Part shown: positions 15,748-24,605 of the stretch, piece after piece
How positions within the stretch are numbered: position 1 is the stretch's first letter
Layout of the letters: every line of letters begins with the position of its first letter
NCBI RefSeq assembly: GCF_029338555.1
Contig: NZ_CP119989.1
Location: 2,232,001 to 2,296,000, forward strand
Origin: Halobaculum marinum
GTDB lineage: Archaea > Halobacteriota > Halobacteria > Halobacteriales > Haloferacaceae
Reading direction: 5' to 3'
DNA length: 64,000 nucleotides
Notes under the pieces: generated by a model
The model's database searches: none
What the model was told of the DNA's origin: nothing
What the model saw: the letters and a program-made list of their open reading frames with translations, nothing else
Program-made: the position numbers and the translations under genes

Positions 15748-16917
15748 TTACTCCGCCCAGAAGCGGTAGTCGTCGAGGCGGGCGATAGCCCGGTCGATCG
15801 TCTCCTCGTTGCGCGAGAACGTGAAGCGGACCCAGTCCTCTCCCTCGTCGGTGTAGAAGCTACTCCCCGGCACCGCGGCGACGCCCGCCTCGCGGATGAG
15901 GCGGAGCGTGAACTCGGTGTCGGGCTCGTCGGTCGGGTAGCGCGTCAGCATGTAGTAGGCGCCGTCCGGCTTCACCGGGTCGAGCCCGACCGAGCGGAGC
16001 CCGTCGTACAGTTGGTCGCGGCGGCGCTCGTAGGAGTCGGAGAGGTCGCGGTAGTAGCTGTCGGGCAAGGACAGCGCCTCGACGCCGGCGCGCTGGAACG
16101 GCGTCGGCGCGCAGATGCTCGTGTAGTCGTGGAACTTCCGCAGTTCCGCCGAGAGCGGTTCGGGCGCGAGTACGAAGCCGACCCGCCACCCCGTCACCGA
16201 GTACGTCTTCGACATCCCCGTACAGACGACGGTCCGCTCGGCGAGGCCGTCGACCGTGACGGGGCTCCGGTAGTGGTCGGCGTAGACGATGTGCTCGTAG
16301 ATCTCGTCGGTGATGACGATCAGGTCCTCTTCGACGGCGACCTCCGCGAGGAGGTCCAGTTCCGCGGGCGTGAACACCTTCCCGGTCGGGTTCTGTGGGT
16401 GGTTCAAGATCAGGATCGACGCGTCGGCAGCGGCCTCGCGGAGCGCCTCCTCCTCGACGGCGAGGCCGTCGGTGATGTCAAGCGGGATCGGTCGCCCCTC
16501 GGCGAACTGGACGCCGGGGATGTAGCTCTCGTACGTCGGCTCGAAGTAGACGACGCCGTCGCCGGGGTCACACAGCGCCAGCAACGAGGACATGATCGCC
16601 TCGCTCGTGCCGCAAGTGACGGTGACCTCCGTCTCGGGGTCGTAGGCGACGCCCTTCCAGTCGGCGTAGCGCTCTGCCACGGCCTCCCGCAGCGCTGGGA
16701 GCCCCCAGGTGATCGTGTACTGGCTCGACCCGTCGATCGCGTCCCGGGCAGCCTGCTTCACCGACGGCGGCGTCTCGTCCTCGTCCGGGATGCCCTGCGA
16801 GAGGTTGATCGCTTCGTGGCGATGCGCCTCCCGCGTCATCTCCCGGATCACCGACTCGTTCATCCCCCGCACGCGACGGCTCCCGATCCGCCGGTCGAAC
16901 GCGTTGTCGAATCCCAT
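15748..16917 (-). CDS. Class I/II PLP-dependent aminotransferase
   Basis: A 389-residue fold-type I aminotransferase. The substrate-arm block INLSQGIPDEDETPP is near residue 33-47, VTCGTSEAI near 110, NHPQNPTGKVF near 185, TDEIYEH near 210, and the PLP lysine is Lys237 in SKTYSVTGWR. The C-terminal arginine that binds the substrate carboxylate is in WVRFTFSR. The start at 16917 is used because the frame upstream is Arg-rich and non-coding; a GGAGG sits only 1 nt before it, so its role is unclear. Likely substrates are aspartate, aromatic amino acids or 2-aminoadipate; I cannot choose. It is divergent from the polyamine transporter genes. Confidence 0.87.
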   Translation of the reverse strand: MGFDNAFDRRIGSRRVRGMNESVIREMTREAHRHEAINLSQGIPDEDETPPSVKQAARDAIDGSSQYTITWGLPALREAVAERYADWKGVAYDPETEVTVTCGTSEAIMSSLLALCDPGDGVVYFEPTYESYIPGVQFAEGRPIPLDITDGLAVEEEALREAAADASILILNHPQNPTGKVFTPAELDLLAEVAVEEDLIVITDEIYEHIVYADHYRSPVTVDGLAERTVVCTGMSKTYSVTGWRVGFVLAPEPLSAELRKFHDYTSICAPTPFQRAGVEALSLPDSYYRDLSDSYERRRDQLYDGLRSVGLDPVKPDGAYYMLTRYPTDEPDTEFTLRLIREAGVAAVPGSSFYTDEGEDWVRFTFSRNEETIDRAIARLDDYRFWAE

Positions 16918-17132
16918 ACCTCCACTTTCCGGGGGGACACATGAAGGGAGGCGGTGGTCGGGGTCGCGGTCGGGGTCGAAGCGGAGGCGAGCCGACGCAA
17001 CCGCGCGCGAGCGCCGGACATCGGTTCTTCCCCGACCACGTGTCACGTTCAGCCAGTTTTCGACCCGATCGGGGAACAAACGCCGCAGGAACCGTTCGAA
17101 GGTGTACTGTCTCACGCGAATCACCCGACACT

Positions 17133-17139
17133 CTTATGC
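17133..17139 (+). promoter_or_regulatory. TATA box for the polyamine transporter operon
   Basis: CTTATGC centred 27 bp before the ATG at 17163, not at the distance expected for the potD start itself. Confidence 0.45.
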
Positions 17140-17162
17140 TGGAAACCTATCGTTGGTATCAC

Positions 17163-17225
17163 ATGGCACACGTAGACGAAGCCGATGTGGCGACGACCGA
17201 CTCGACGGGTGAGCGCGATGCGTGA
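17163..17225 (+). CDS. Short leaderless ORF (20 aa) coupled to potD
   Basis: A 20-codon acidic frame (begins MAHVDEADVA) whose ATG lies exactly at the start point predicted from the TATA box at 17133-17139. Its TGA (17223-17225) lies just inside the potD coding region, overlapping it by 8 bp, so ribosomes finishing here are placed on the potD start. GGTGA, a partial Shine-Dalgarno for potD, is within the short ORF. The composition is that of a real haloarchaeal protein, but no family is recognised. Confidence 0.4.
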   Translation: MAHVDEADVATTDSTGERDA

Positions 17226-18339
17226 GTTCGACGACTCGCTCCCGAGCGTGAACCGGCGGAGCTTCCTCCAGGGGGCGTCCGCGGCGGGCATCACGGCCGC
17301 GGCCGGCTGTCTCGGCGGCGGCGGGGGCGGCGACGGCCGCGTCCCGATGGACGTCGAGGAGTGGCCGCCCGAGGACATCGGGGGGAGCCTCAACATGTGG
17401 AACTGGTACGATAGCTGGGCCGAGTGGGCGATGGAGGCCTTCGGCGAGGAGTTCGACGTGGAGGTGAGCAACACCGGCTACTCCTCCCCCGACCAGTGGT
17501 ACTCCCAACTGGAAGCCGGCAACAGCGACATCGACAACATCGCCGCGACGACGAACTGGGTGGAGCGCTCCATCGAGAACGACTTCCTCCACGAGCTGCC
17601 GGTCGACATCATGCCGGCGTGGGACAACATCACCGACCGCATCAAGGAGGCAAGCTCCTACCAGAAGGACGGGAGCGTGTACGCCGTCCCTGAGTCGCTG
17701 GTCCTCTACCCGCTCACGTACAACGACGAGTACTTCGACGAAGCCCCCAGCTCCTGGGGCGTCCTGTGGGACGAGGAGCACGAGGGGAACATCTGCATGT
17801 GGGACAACGCGACCGTCTCCTGCCAGATCGCCGCGATGTACACCGGGCAGGACCCGATCCAGCCCGACGACTACGAGGAGATCGAAGAGGTGCTGATCCA
17901 GCAGAAGCCACTCCTGCAGACGTACTGGGGCGACTACCAGCAGGGGATGAGCCTCTTCGTCAACGAGGACGTCGTGGCGGGGCCGCTCACGATGGGCCGG
18001 ACGTACACCGCCCGGTTCGGCGAGGGCGCGCCGGTCCACTACACCGCCCCCGAGGAGGGCGCGATGTACACGAGCGACCTGTTCGTCATCCCGAAAGGGT
18101 CGCCCAACCCGATCGCGAGCCTCCAGTTCACCAACTGGGCCACCGAGACGGAGAACGCGGCGAAGCTGTTCGAGACGATGGGCTACCAGCCCGCCGTCGA
18201 CATCAGCGACGAACTCTCCGAGGAGGACGCCGAGTTCACGAACTGGCCCGACGACTGGAACCTCATCTTCTCGGAGACGCTGTCGGACGAGGTCCGGTCG
18301 CGGTACGACGAGATCTGGACGGCGGTCAAGGCGGCGTAG
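17218..18339 (+). CDS. potD: Polyamine-type ABC transporter substrate-binding lipoprotein (PotD family)
   Basis: A 373-residue solute-binding protein. The N-terminus has a Tat signal (NRRSFLQGASAAG, 12-24) ending in a lipobox AAAGC with Cys31, followed by a glycine linker, so it is exported folded and anchored by lipid outside the cell. The mature part follows the PotD/PotF order: LNMWNWYDSWAEW, then a two-lobe domain with DNIAATTNWVER and a C-terminal FTNWATETENA segment. The substrate is probably spermidine or putrescine, but thiamine-type and other cationic ligands occur in the family. GTG at 17209 is an alternative start. First main gene of the potDABC operon. Confidence 0.85.
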   Translation: MREFDDSLPSVNRRSFLQGASAAGITAAAGCLGGGGGGDGRVPMDVEEWPPEDIGGSLNMWNWYDSWAEWAMEAFGEEFDVEVSNTGYSSPDQWYSQLEAGNSDIDNIAATTNWVERSIENDFLHELPVDIMPAWDNITDRIKEASSYQKDGSVYAVPESLVLYPLTYNDEYFDEAPSSWGVLWDEEHEGNICMWDNATVSCQIAAMYTGQDPIQPDDYEEIEEVLIQQKPLLQTYWGDYQQGMSLFVNEDVVAGPLTMGRTYTARFGEGAPVHYTAPEEGAMYTSDLFVIPKGSPNPIASLQFTNWATETENAAKLFETMGYQPAVDISDELSEEDAEFTNWPDDWNLIFSETLSDEVRSRYDEIWTAVKAA

Positions 18340-18340
18340 G

Positions 18341-19447
18341 ATGTCGCTGCTGAACGTTCGCGGGCTCACGAAGGAGTTCGGTGACCTCACGGCCGTCGAC
18401 GACGTCAGCTTCGACATCGAGGACGGGGAGTTCGTCTCCATCCTCGGCCCCAGCGGCTCCGGGAAGTCGACGGTGCTGCGGATGGTCGCCGGGTTCGAGG
18501 AGCCGACCGCCGGCGACATCGACCTCGACGGCGCGGGCATCGTCGGCTCGCCGCCGTTCGAGCGCGACGTGAACATGGTGTTCCAGAACCTCGCGCTGTT
18601 CCCGCACCTCACCGTCGCCGAGAACATCGGGTACGGACTGAAACAGTCCGGCGTCCCGGCGGACGAGCGGCGCGAGCGCACCGAGCGTATGCTGGAGATG
18701 GTCCGCCTCAGCGGCTACGGCGACCGGACGCCGTCGGAGCTGTCCGGCGGCGAACAGCAGCGCGTCGCGCTCGCGCGGGCGCTCGTCAACGAACCGGCGC
18801 TCGTGCTGTTCGACGAGCCGCTGTCCTCGCTGGACCGGAAGCTCCGCCAGCACATGCAGACGGAGCTCCAGCGCATCCAGGCGGAGACGGACACCACGTT
18901 CCTCTACGTCACGCACGACCAGGAGGTGGCGCTTGCCGTCTCCGACCGCCTCGTCGTGCTCGACGAGGGCCGGATCCAGCAGATCGGCACCGTCGAAGAC
19001 CTGTACGAGGCCCCCGAAAGCCGGTTCGTCGCGGACTTCATCGGCGACGTCAACGCCGTCGAGGCGCGAGTCACCGACGTCGGCGACGACGGCGTGACCG
19101 TCGACGCCGGAACCGGCCCGGTGTCGGTCCCCGCCGACGCCGCCGGCGACGTGGCAGTCGACGACCCCGTCGACGTCTGCGTCCGCCCGTTCCAGGTCGG
19201 CCTGGCCGACCCGCCGGCGGCCGCGGGCGAGGGGACGTTCTCCTCGACCGGCGTCGTGCGCAACCGCAGCTATCAGGGGAGCGACTCGCTGTACGGCGTC
19301 GACACCGACGCCTGGGGTCGCATCTCGGCCGAGGTCCGCGGCGGCTCCTTCGACATCGACGACGACGTCGCCGTCGAGTGGGACGCCGCCGACGTCCACG
19401 TCTACCGGCGCGAGGAGCGCCCCGAGGACGGGACGGAGGGCGCCTGA
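18341..19447 (+). CDS. potA: Polyamine-type ABC transporter ATPase (PotA family)
   Basis: A 368-residue ATPase that powers the importer from the cytoplasmic side. Walker A GPSGSGKST is at 36-44, the Q-loop FQNLALFPHL near 81-90, the ABC signature LSGGEQQRVALARAL at 134-148, Walker B VLFDEPLSSLD at 155-165 and the switch His in YVTHDQ near 193. The last 110 residues form the TOBE-type regulatory domain of PotA/UgpC-type ATPases. It starts 1 nt after the potD stop and its own stop overlaps the potB start (TGATG), so it is translated in a coupled series. Confidence 0.92.
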   Translation: MSLLNVRGLTKEFGDLTAVDDVSFDIEDGEFVSILGPSGSGKSTVLRMVAGFEEPTAGDIDLDGAGIVGSPPFERDVNMVFQNLALFPHLTVAENIGYGLKQSGVPADERRERTERMLEMVRLSGYGDRTPSELSGGEQQRVALARALVNEPALVLFDEPLSSLDRKLRQHMQTELQRIQAETDTTFLYVTHDQEVALAVSDRLVVLDEGRIQQIGTVEDLYEAPESRFVADFIGDVNAVEARVTDVGDDGVTVDAGTGPVSVPADAAGDVAVDDPVDVCVRPFQVGLADPPAAAGEGTFSSTGVVRNRSYQGSDSLYGVDTDAWGRISAEVRGGSFDIDDDVAVEWDAADVHVYRREERPEDGTEGA

Positions 19448-20373
19448 TGGCGGAGGCGTCCGGCGAGGGGGGTGCTTCCGACGCCGGCGCCCGCGCGGGC
19501 GACCGGACGGCCGCCCTCACGTCGTTCTTCCGGGACCACCCGCGACTGCGGACGCTCGCGGTCGCCGGGCCGCCGTACGCCGTCCTCCTGCTGTTCTTCG
19601 CCATCCCGCTGTTGGCGATGCTCGTCGTCTCGTTCCAGACGGGCGAGATCGGAGGGCCGTGGACGCTGCGCAACTACATGGACTTCCTCGGCTCGAGCAC
19701 GTATCTCACGGTGGTGTGGAAGACGCTGGTGATCAGCGTGCAGGTGACGTTCATCGTGGCCGTCATCGGCTACGCGCTGGCGTACAGCATCGTCCGGTTC
19801 TCTCGGCGCACGACGCTGTTGCTCCTGCTCGTCATCCTCCCGTTCTGGACCAGCTACATCATCCGGATGTACGCGTGGATCAACATCCTCCAGAGCGACG
19901 GGGTGCTCGACTCGACGCTGAACATGTTGGGGCTGCCCGCCGTAAGCCTCCTGTACAGCGATCCCGCCGTCCTCATCGGGTTCACGTACGTGTGGCTGCC
20001 GCTGGCCGTGCTGCCGTTCTACGCGTCGTTGACGAACCTGGACGGCGACCTCATCGAGGCGTCGAAAGACCTCGGCGCCGGGCCCGTTCGCACGTTCCTG
20101 TCGGTGACGCTCCCGATGACGATCAACGGGGTGGTCACCGGCGTCATCCTCGTGTTCATCCCGACGTTCGGCTCGTTCATCACGCCGCGGCTGCTGGGCG
20201 GGACGAACAACATCATGATCGGCATGGTGATCGAGAACCAGTTCAAGAGCGCGTTCAACTGGCCGTTCGGGGCGGCCATCGGGATGGTCATCTCGGTGGT
20301 CGTCGTGGCGTTGCTGGTGCTGGGGACGCGCCTCGGCGGCGGCCTGTTCGCCACCGGGGGTGAGGAGGCGTGA
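19447..20373 (+). CDS. potB: Polyamine-type ABC transporter permease (PotB family)
   Basis: A 308-residue permease with six membrane helices after an acidic, Ala-rich cytoplasmic tail (1-40). The EAA loop that docks on the ATPase reads EASKDLGAGPVRTFLSVTLP near residue 203-222. The start at 19447 is fixed by its overlap with the potA stop; the longer frame upstream is Arg-rich. It pairs with PotC, whose GTG start overlaps its stop. FTYVWLPLAVLPFYASL is typical of the PotB/PotH subgroup. Confidence 0.9.
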   Translation: MAEASGEGGASDAGARAGDRTAALTSFFRDHPRLRTLAVAGPPYAVLLLFFAIPLLAMLVVSFQTGEIGGPWTLRNYMDFLGSSTYLTVVWKTLVISVQVTFIVAVIGYALAYSIVRFSRRTTLLLLLVILPFWTSYIIRMYAWINILQSDGVLDSTLNMLGLPAVSLLYSDPAVLIGFTYVWLPLAVLPFYASLTNLDGDLIEASKDLGAGPVRTFLSVTLPMTINGVVTGVILVFIPTFGSFITPRLLGGTNNIMIGMVIENQFKSAFNWPFGAAIGMVISVVVVALLVLGTRLGGGLFATGGEEA

Positions 20374-21203
20374 GCGCCGCCGACGGACTCACGCGGCCGG
20401 TCGAGCGGTTCGTCCAGGCGTACGCCTCGCGGATGGCAGCGGCCGTCATCGCCCTCGTCATCGCGTTCCTGTGGGTGCCCATCGCCGTGCTTGTGTTCAT
20501 GTCGTTCGCCGACGGCGGGGTGCTGTCGTTCCCGCCGGACCAGCTCACGCTCCGGTGGTACCGCGTGTTCCTCTCAAACGACGCGGCGCTGGACGCCATC
20601 GTGACGACGCTGACTATCTCCGTCCCGGCGACGGCAATCAGCGTCGTCCTGTCGACGGCCATCGCGTACGCCGTCGACCGGTACGTGTTCCCCGGCCGCA
20701 GCTGGCTGCAGTTGCTGGCGACGCTGCCGATCATCGTGCCGCTGGTCGTGACCGGGGTCGCCATGGTGCTGTTCTTCAAGGGCGCCCTGGGCCTGCCGGG
20801 CTACGTCTCGGTGGTGGTCGCACACGTCGTGCGGACCATCCCGTTCGCGACGCTCGTCATCCTCCCGACGCTCCTGACGTTCGACAGAGGGCTCGAGGAG
20901 GCGTCGAAGGACCTGGGCGCCGACGAACTCCAGACGTTCCGGCAGGTCACCCTGCCAAACATCTTCCCCGGCATCGTCGCCGGCGGCCTGCTGGCGTTCA
21001 CGCTCTCGTTCAACGAGTTCGTGTTCACCTACTTCGTGAAGGGGTCGGGCGACCCGACCCTGCCGGTGTACATCTGGAACCAGATCCGCTACAACGTGAC
21101 GCCGGAGGTGAACGTCATCAGCGTCGTCTTCCTGGTGTTGGCGGTGACGATGGTGCTCGTGGCCGTCTCGCTCACGCGGGTCGAACTGCTCGCGCGGCGC
21201 TGA
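20370..21203 (+). CDS. potC: Polyamine-type ABC transporter permease (PotC family)
   Basis: A 277-residue second permease, starting with GTG in a GTGA overlap with the potB stop. Six membrane helices; the EAA loop reads EASKDLGADELQTFRQVTLP near residue 176-195; the conserved FTLSFNEFVFTYF segment near residue 210 marks the PotC/PotI subgroup. It closes the operon and ends 42 bp from the convergent aCPSF1 gene. No further pot gene follows. Confidence 0.9.
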   Translation: MSAADGLTRPVERFVQAYASRMAAAVIALVIAFLWVPIAVLVFMSFADGGVLSFPPDQLTLRWYRVFLSNDAALDAIVTTLTISVPATAISVVLSTAIAYAVDRYVFPGRSWLQLLATLPIIVPLVVTGVAMVLFFKGALGLPGYVSVVVAHVVRTIPFATLVILPTLLTFDRGLEEASKDLGADELQTFRQVTLPNIFPGIVAGGLLAFTLSFNEFVFTYFVKGSGDPTLPVYIWNQIRYNVTPEVNVISVVFLVLAVTMVLVAVSLTRVELLARR

Positions 21204-21245
21204 CGGGGGCCGAGGCGCCCTGCGCGGCGGCGCCCCGCGTCGCCC

Positions 21246-23171
21246 TCACTTGAACCGGAACGTCTCGAGGTTCTTCGGCGCGAACGTCCGCATGTTGTAG
21301 TCGTGGTACAGCGCCGACGAGAAGTCCTGCACGGAGCGCTCGTCGCCGTGCACGCACAGCACCTTCTCCGGGCGCGGGTTCATCGTCTTCACGAAGTTCT
21401 CCAGCCCCTGCCGGTCGGCGTGGCCGGAGAAGCCGTCGACCGTCTCGACTTGCATCTTCAGCGTGAGCGTCGAAGTTCGGCTCCGGTCTTGCGGGTCCTG
21501 CACGGGAATCTCGTCCCACCCGTTCTGGATGCGGCGCCCGAGCGTCCCCTGCGCTTGGTAGCCGACGAAGGTGAGTTGGGAGTCCTCCTCGGTGCCGAGG
21601 TGGCGCAGCCACGACATGATGGGACCGCCAGTCATCATCCCGGAGGTCGAGAGGATGATGCAGGGGCCGCCGTCGGCGACCTCTTGGCGCTCCTCTTCGC
21701 CGCCGTCGATGTGGTTGAACTGGTCGGCGAGGAACGGGTTCTCGTCCTCGTGGAAGATGCGGTCGCGCAGGTCGTCGCGGAGGTACTCGGGGTATGTGGT
21801 GTGGATTGCCGTCGCCTCCCAGATCATCCCGTCGAGGTGGACCGGCATCTCGGGGATCTTGTCGGTGCGCATCGCCTCCTCGAGCACCATCATGATCTCC
21901 TGAGAGCGTCCGACGGCGAACGCCGGGATGAGCACCTTCCCGTCGCGCTCGTACGTCTCGTTGATCGTCTCGATCAGTTTGCGCTCGGAGTCTTCCTGGT
22001 CCGTCTGGTAGTCGTTGCGACCGCCGTACGTCGACTCCATCACGAGCGTCTCGACGCGCGGGAAGTCGTTGACGGCGCCGTTGAACAGGCGCGTGTCGTC
22101 GTAGTGGATGTCGCCCGAGAAGCAGACGTTGTACAGGCCGTCGCCGATGTGGAAGTGCGAGACGGCCGACCCGAGGATGTGGCCCGCGTTGTGGAACGTG
22201 AGCTTCACGTCGGGCGCGATGTCGGTCACGTCGCCGTACTCCAGCGGGATGGTGTGTTTGATCGCCTCGCGCACCTGCGCCGACTCGTACGGCGGCGTAC
22301 GCCCCTCTTTGCTCGCCACGTCGAGATAGTCGAGCGTGAGCAGACCCATCAGGTCGCGCGTCGGCTCCGTGCAGTAGATGGGGCCGTCGTAGCCGTACTT
22401 GAACAGCAGCGGGATGAGCGCGGAGTGGTCGAGGTGGGCGTGGGTGAGCACGACCGCGTCGAGGTTCTGCGCGCCCGCGCCGAGTGCTTCGGGGACTTGG
22501 AGGTACGGCACCTCACCCTCGGCACCGGGCTTGTCGCCGCAGTCGATGAGGATGCGCGTCTCGGCGGTGTTGAGGATGAACGAGGCGCGACCGACCTCGC
22601 GACAGCAGCCGAGGGTGGTGATGCGGACCCACTGCTCGTCGGCCATCTCCTCGCGGTGGATGGTTCGCCCGACGCGTTCGAGGATGTCGCGGCGCTCCTC
22701 ACGCTCTTGCTTCAGGAAGTTGCGGACGTTCGAGACGGTGGAGGACTCGATGGGGGGCGTGCGGACGACTTCGGGCGTCCAGCCGACTTCGCGCGTGATC
22801 TCACGGAGGGTGGAGCCGCGGCGACCGATGACCATGCCGGGCTTCTCCGCCTCGATGACGACCTCACCGGTGTCTTCGTGGAAGTCGAGGTCGGTGACGC
22901 CGGCGTCCTCGGGGATGATGTCGCGGATGGTCGACTCCGCCTCCCGAGGGTCAGAGAGCACGTCGGGGTGGGGACGGACGGTGATTCGCTTGCGGAGTTT
23001 GGAGGCGAGGCGACGGACCAGGTCGCCGTTCTGGGCGAACTCCTTGGGGTGACGCGTGTAGATGACCAGCTCCGGCCCTTCGTACTTGACGTCGGTGACG
23101 GAGATGTCGTTCGGGATCTCGGATTCGATCTGTGCTTTCGTCTGTTCCAGTTGTTTCTCGACTTGGCTCAT
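21246..23171 (-). CDS. fttA: aCPSF1/FttA: KH-domain beta-CASP nuclease and transcription termination factor
   Basis: A 641-residue protein of the universally conserved archaeal aCPSF1 group. Residues 1 to about 150 are the tandem KH region with the GxxG-type loop MVIGRRGST; then the metallo-beta-lactamase core with HAHLDH at 244-249 (zinc ligands), followed by the beta-CASP cap and the C-terminal SGHADRQGL and LCVHGDE blocks. Family knowledge: it is a 5'-3' exo/endonuclease that cleaves nascent RNA at U-rich tracts and causes factor-dependent termination in archaea. The start at 23171 gives the family N-terminus (MSQVEKQLEQTKAQIESEIP). The nearest good TATA is far upstream (23330-23338), implying a leader of roughly 130 nt unless a weaker promoter is used. 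Confidence 0.96.
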   Translation of the reverse strand: MSQVEKQLEQTKAQIESEIPNDISVTDVKYEGPELVIYTRHPKEFAQNGDLVRRLASKLRKRITVRPHPDVLSDPREAESTIRDIIPEDAGVTDLDFHEDTGEVVIEAEKPGMVIGRRGSTLREITREVGWTPEVVRTPPIESSTVSNVRNFLKQEREERRDILERVGRTIHREEMADEQWVRITTLGCCREVGRASFILNTAETRILIDCGDKPGAEGEVPYLQVPEALGAGAQNLDAVVLTHAHLDHSALIPLLFKYGYDGPIYCTEPTRDLMGLLTLDYLDVASKEGRTPPYESAQVREAIKHTIPLEYGDVTDIAPDVKLTFHNAGHILGSAVSHFHIGDGLYNVCFSGDIHYDDTRLFNGAVNDFPRVETLVMESTYGGRNDYQTDQEDSERKLIETINETYERDGKVLIPAFAVGRSQEIMMVLEEAMRTDKIPEMPVHLDGMIWEATAIHTTYPEYLRDDLRDRIFHEDENPFLADQFNHIDGGEEERQEVADGGPCIILSTSGMMTGGPIMSWLRHLGTEEDSQLTFVGYQAQGTLGRRIQNGWDEIPVQDPQDRSRTSTLTLKMQVETVDGFSGHADRQGLENFVKTMNPRPEKVLCVHGDERSVQDFSSALYHDYNMRTFAPKNLETFRFK

Positions 23172-23329
23172 AACTGAGAGGATCGTCGCGGGTACCGTGG
23201 GGCGCGGCTGTCGGACGCTACGCCCTCGGGTCGACTGTGAGTGGAAGACTGCATGAGTACGGGACGCTCCGTTGTAGCTGCCCGCGTGGGCGACGGAAAA
23301 CCCGCTTGAACGGACGTAACTGCCCCGTG

Positions 23330-23338
23330 CTATAAAAC
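23330..23338. promoter_or_regulatory. TATA box usable in both directions between aCPSF1 and the 23380 gene
   Basis: CTATAAAAC reads as a consensus TATA box on the plus strand (predicted start about 23361, 19 nt before the ATG at 23380) and as GTTTTATAG on the minus strand toward aCPSF1, about 160 bp from that gene. Confidence 0.5.
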
Positions 23339-23379
23339 GCTTCGCAAACCACTACCAGGGACCGGTTCCTACGGCCCGT

Positions 23380-23883
23380 ATGCGACTGACACCTGCCGCC
23401 GTCGCCGCAGAGCGCGACCGGTTACGTGAGCGGTCCCCCGTGGTGGTCCCACTCCTCAACGACACTCGCGACGCGCTGGGCGAGTTGTTCGACACGGACG
23501 TGGACACGGTGAGCGACGCGCAGTACCGTCGGGAGGTCGACCGCGTGTTCGCCGTCGGCGACCGCGCCGTGAACGTCGCCGCGCTCGCGGGCCTCCTACG
23601 CGAGTTGGACGTGGAGGGCGACTACCCGGGGTTCGTCGTCGACGAACTGCTCGGTCGTCGCCTCGCCGCGACCATCGCCGGCGGCCAGCCGCTCCAACTG
23701 CTCGCGGAGGCGACGTTCCACTTCGCGGACACCCGGTCGCAGGGCGCCGAGGGCGACCCCGCGGGCACCGACGACCTCGACGCCGCGCTCGCGGCGGGCG
23801 TACAGACGCGGCTGCCCGGGTGGTCGTGGCGCGAGTCGAAGAGTCCGTTCGCGGTCGACCCGGTCGGGGGTGACGACGAATGA
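23380..23883 (+). CDS. Haloarchaeal protein of unknown function
   Basis: A 167-residue acidic, mostly helical soluble protein with no cysteines, no signal peptide and no membrane helix. Sequence blocks that look conserved in kind are LTPAAVAAERDRLRERSP at the start, YPGFVVDELLGRRLAATIAG (near 80-100) and the C-terminal LPGWSWRESKSPFAVDP. I do not recognise the family. Its stop overlaps the ATG of the Nudix gene (ATGA at 23880-23883), so the two are coupled, and it faces the aCPSF1 gene across a shared promoter region. Confidence 0.7.
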   Translation: MRLTPAAVAAERDRLRERSPVVVPLLNDTRDALGELFDTDVDTVSDAQYRREVDRVFAVGDRAVNVAALAGLLRELDVEGDYPGFVVDELLGRRLAATIAGGQPLQLLAEATFHFADTRSQGAEGDPAGTDDLDAALAAGVQTRLPGWSWRESKSPFAVDPVGGDDE

Positions 23884-24407
23884 CCGGCGTGCCCGGTCCC
23901 ACAGCCGCCCGCGAACAGCTCCCGGAGGCGACGCTGTGTCACCTCGTCGACGGCGACCGAACCCTGCTCATCCGCAAGCAGCGCGGGGTCGGCCAGGGGA
24001 ACCTCGTCGGTCCCGGTGGGAAACTGGAGGCGGGGGAGACGCCGCGCGAGTGCGTCGTCCGCGAGGTGCGCGAAGAGGTCGGCATCGACGTCGCCGACCC
24101 GGAGCGTGCGGGCGCGTTCGCCTACTGGGCAGACGACTGGTCCGCGGTCGTCCACGTGTTCCGGGCGACCGCCTACGAGGGGACGCCGACGGCGTCCGCG
24201 GAGGCCGACCCGGTGTGGGTCCCCGTCGACGACGTGCCGTTCGACGAGATGTGGGCGACCGACCGCACGTGGCTCCCGACGGTGCTCGACGGCGGGACGT
24301 TCCGGGGCACGTTCGTGTTCCACGCGGACGAGCCCCGGTACGTCGACGTCGACCGCGGCGTGAACGTTCCCGAACGCGGCGACGTGTCTGCGACGGGTCG
24401 CCGGTGA
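23880..24407 (+). CDS. Nudix hydrolase (MutT/MTH1-like)
   Basis: A 175-residue enzyme with a complete Nudix box from Gly47 to Ile69 (G-x5-E-x7-REVREEVGI), the metal site for hydrolysing nucleoside diphosphate-X bonds. The region before it, TLLIRKQRGVGQGNLVGPGG, resembles 8-oxo-dGTP diphosphatases of the MTH1 kind, so oxidised-nucleotide clean-up is the likely role; other nucleotides are possible. It is 25-30 residues longer than minimal MutT at the C-terminus. Coupled to the preceding unknown gene by an ATGA overlap. Confidence 0.88.
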   Translation: MTGVPGPTAAREQLPEATLCHLVDGDRTLLIRKQRGVGQGNLVGPGGKLEAGETPRECVVREVREEVGIDVADPERAGAFAYWADDWSAVVHVFRATAYEGTPTASAEADPVWVPVDDVPFDEMWATDRTWLPTVLDGGTFRGTFVFHADEPRYVDVDRGVNVPERGDVSATGRR

Positions 24408-24575
24408 CCCGCTGGCGTGGGTTGCCGTCCCACGGTGGGGGAACGCTCATTGTCCCCCGACTGGTTCCTCCGGTCGTGAACGCCGCTGGCCGCTCCCGTG
24501 TTCGCTCGCCGCTGCCGCCGCGTGGCGCGTAGCCACGCCACCACTTCTCACCTCGTCGCCGACCGAACGCACCGA

Positions 24576-24582
24576 GTTTAAG
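24576..24582 (+). promoter_or_regulatory. TATA box for proS
   Basis: GTTTAAG centred 27 bp before the ATG at 24606; a leaderless message is predicted. Confidence 0.55.
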
Positions 24583-24605
24583 ACGGCAGTCCGAAATCAA
24601 CGCAC

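Noticed and set aside
16941-17225. Longer plus-strand frame including the short ORF before potD
   Set aside because: The region upstream of 17163 overlaps the divergent promoter and is Arg/Gly-rich; only the 20-codon part fits the TATA position.
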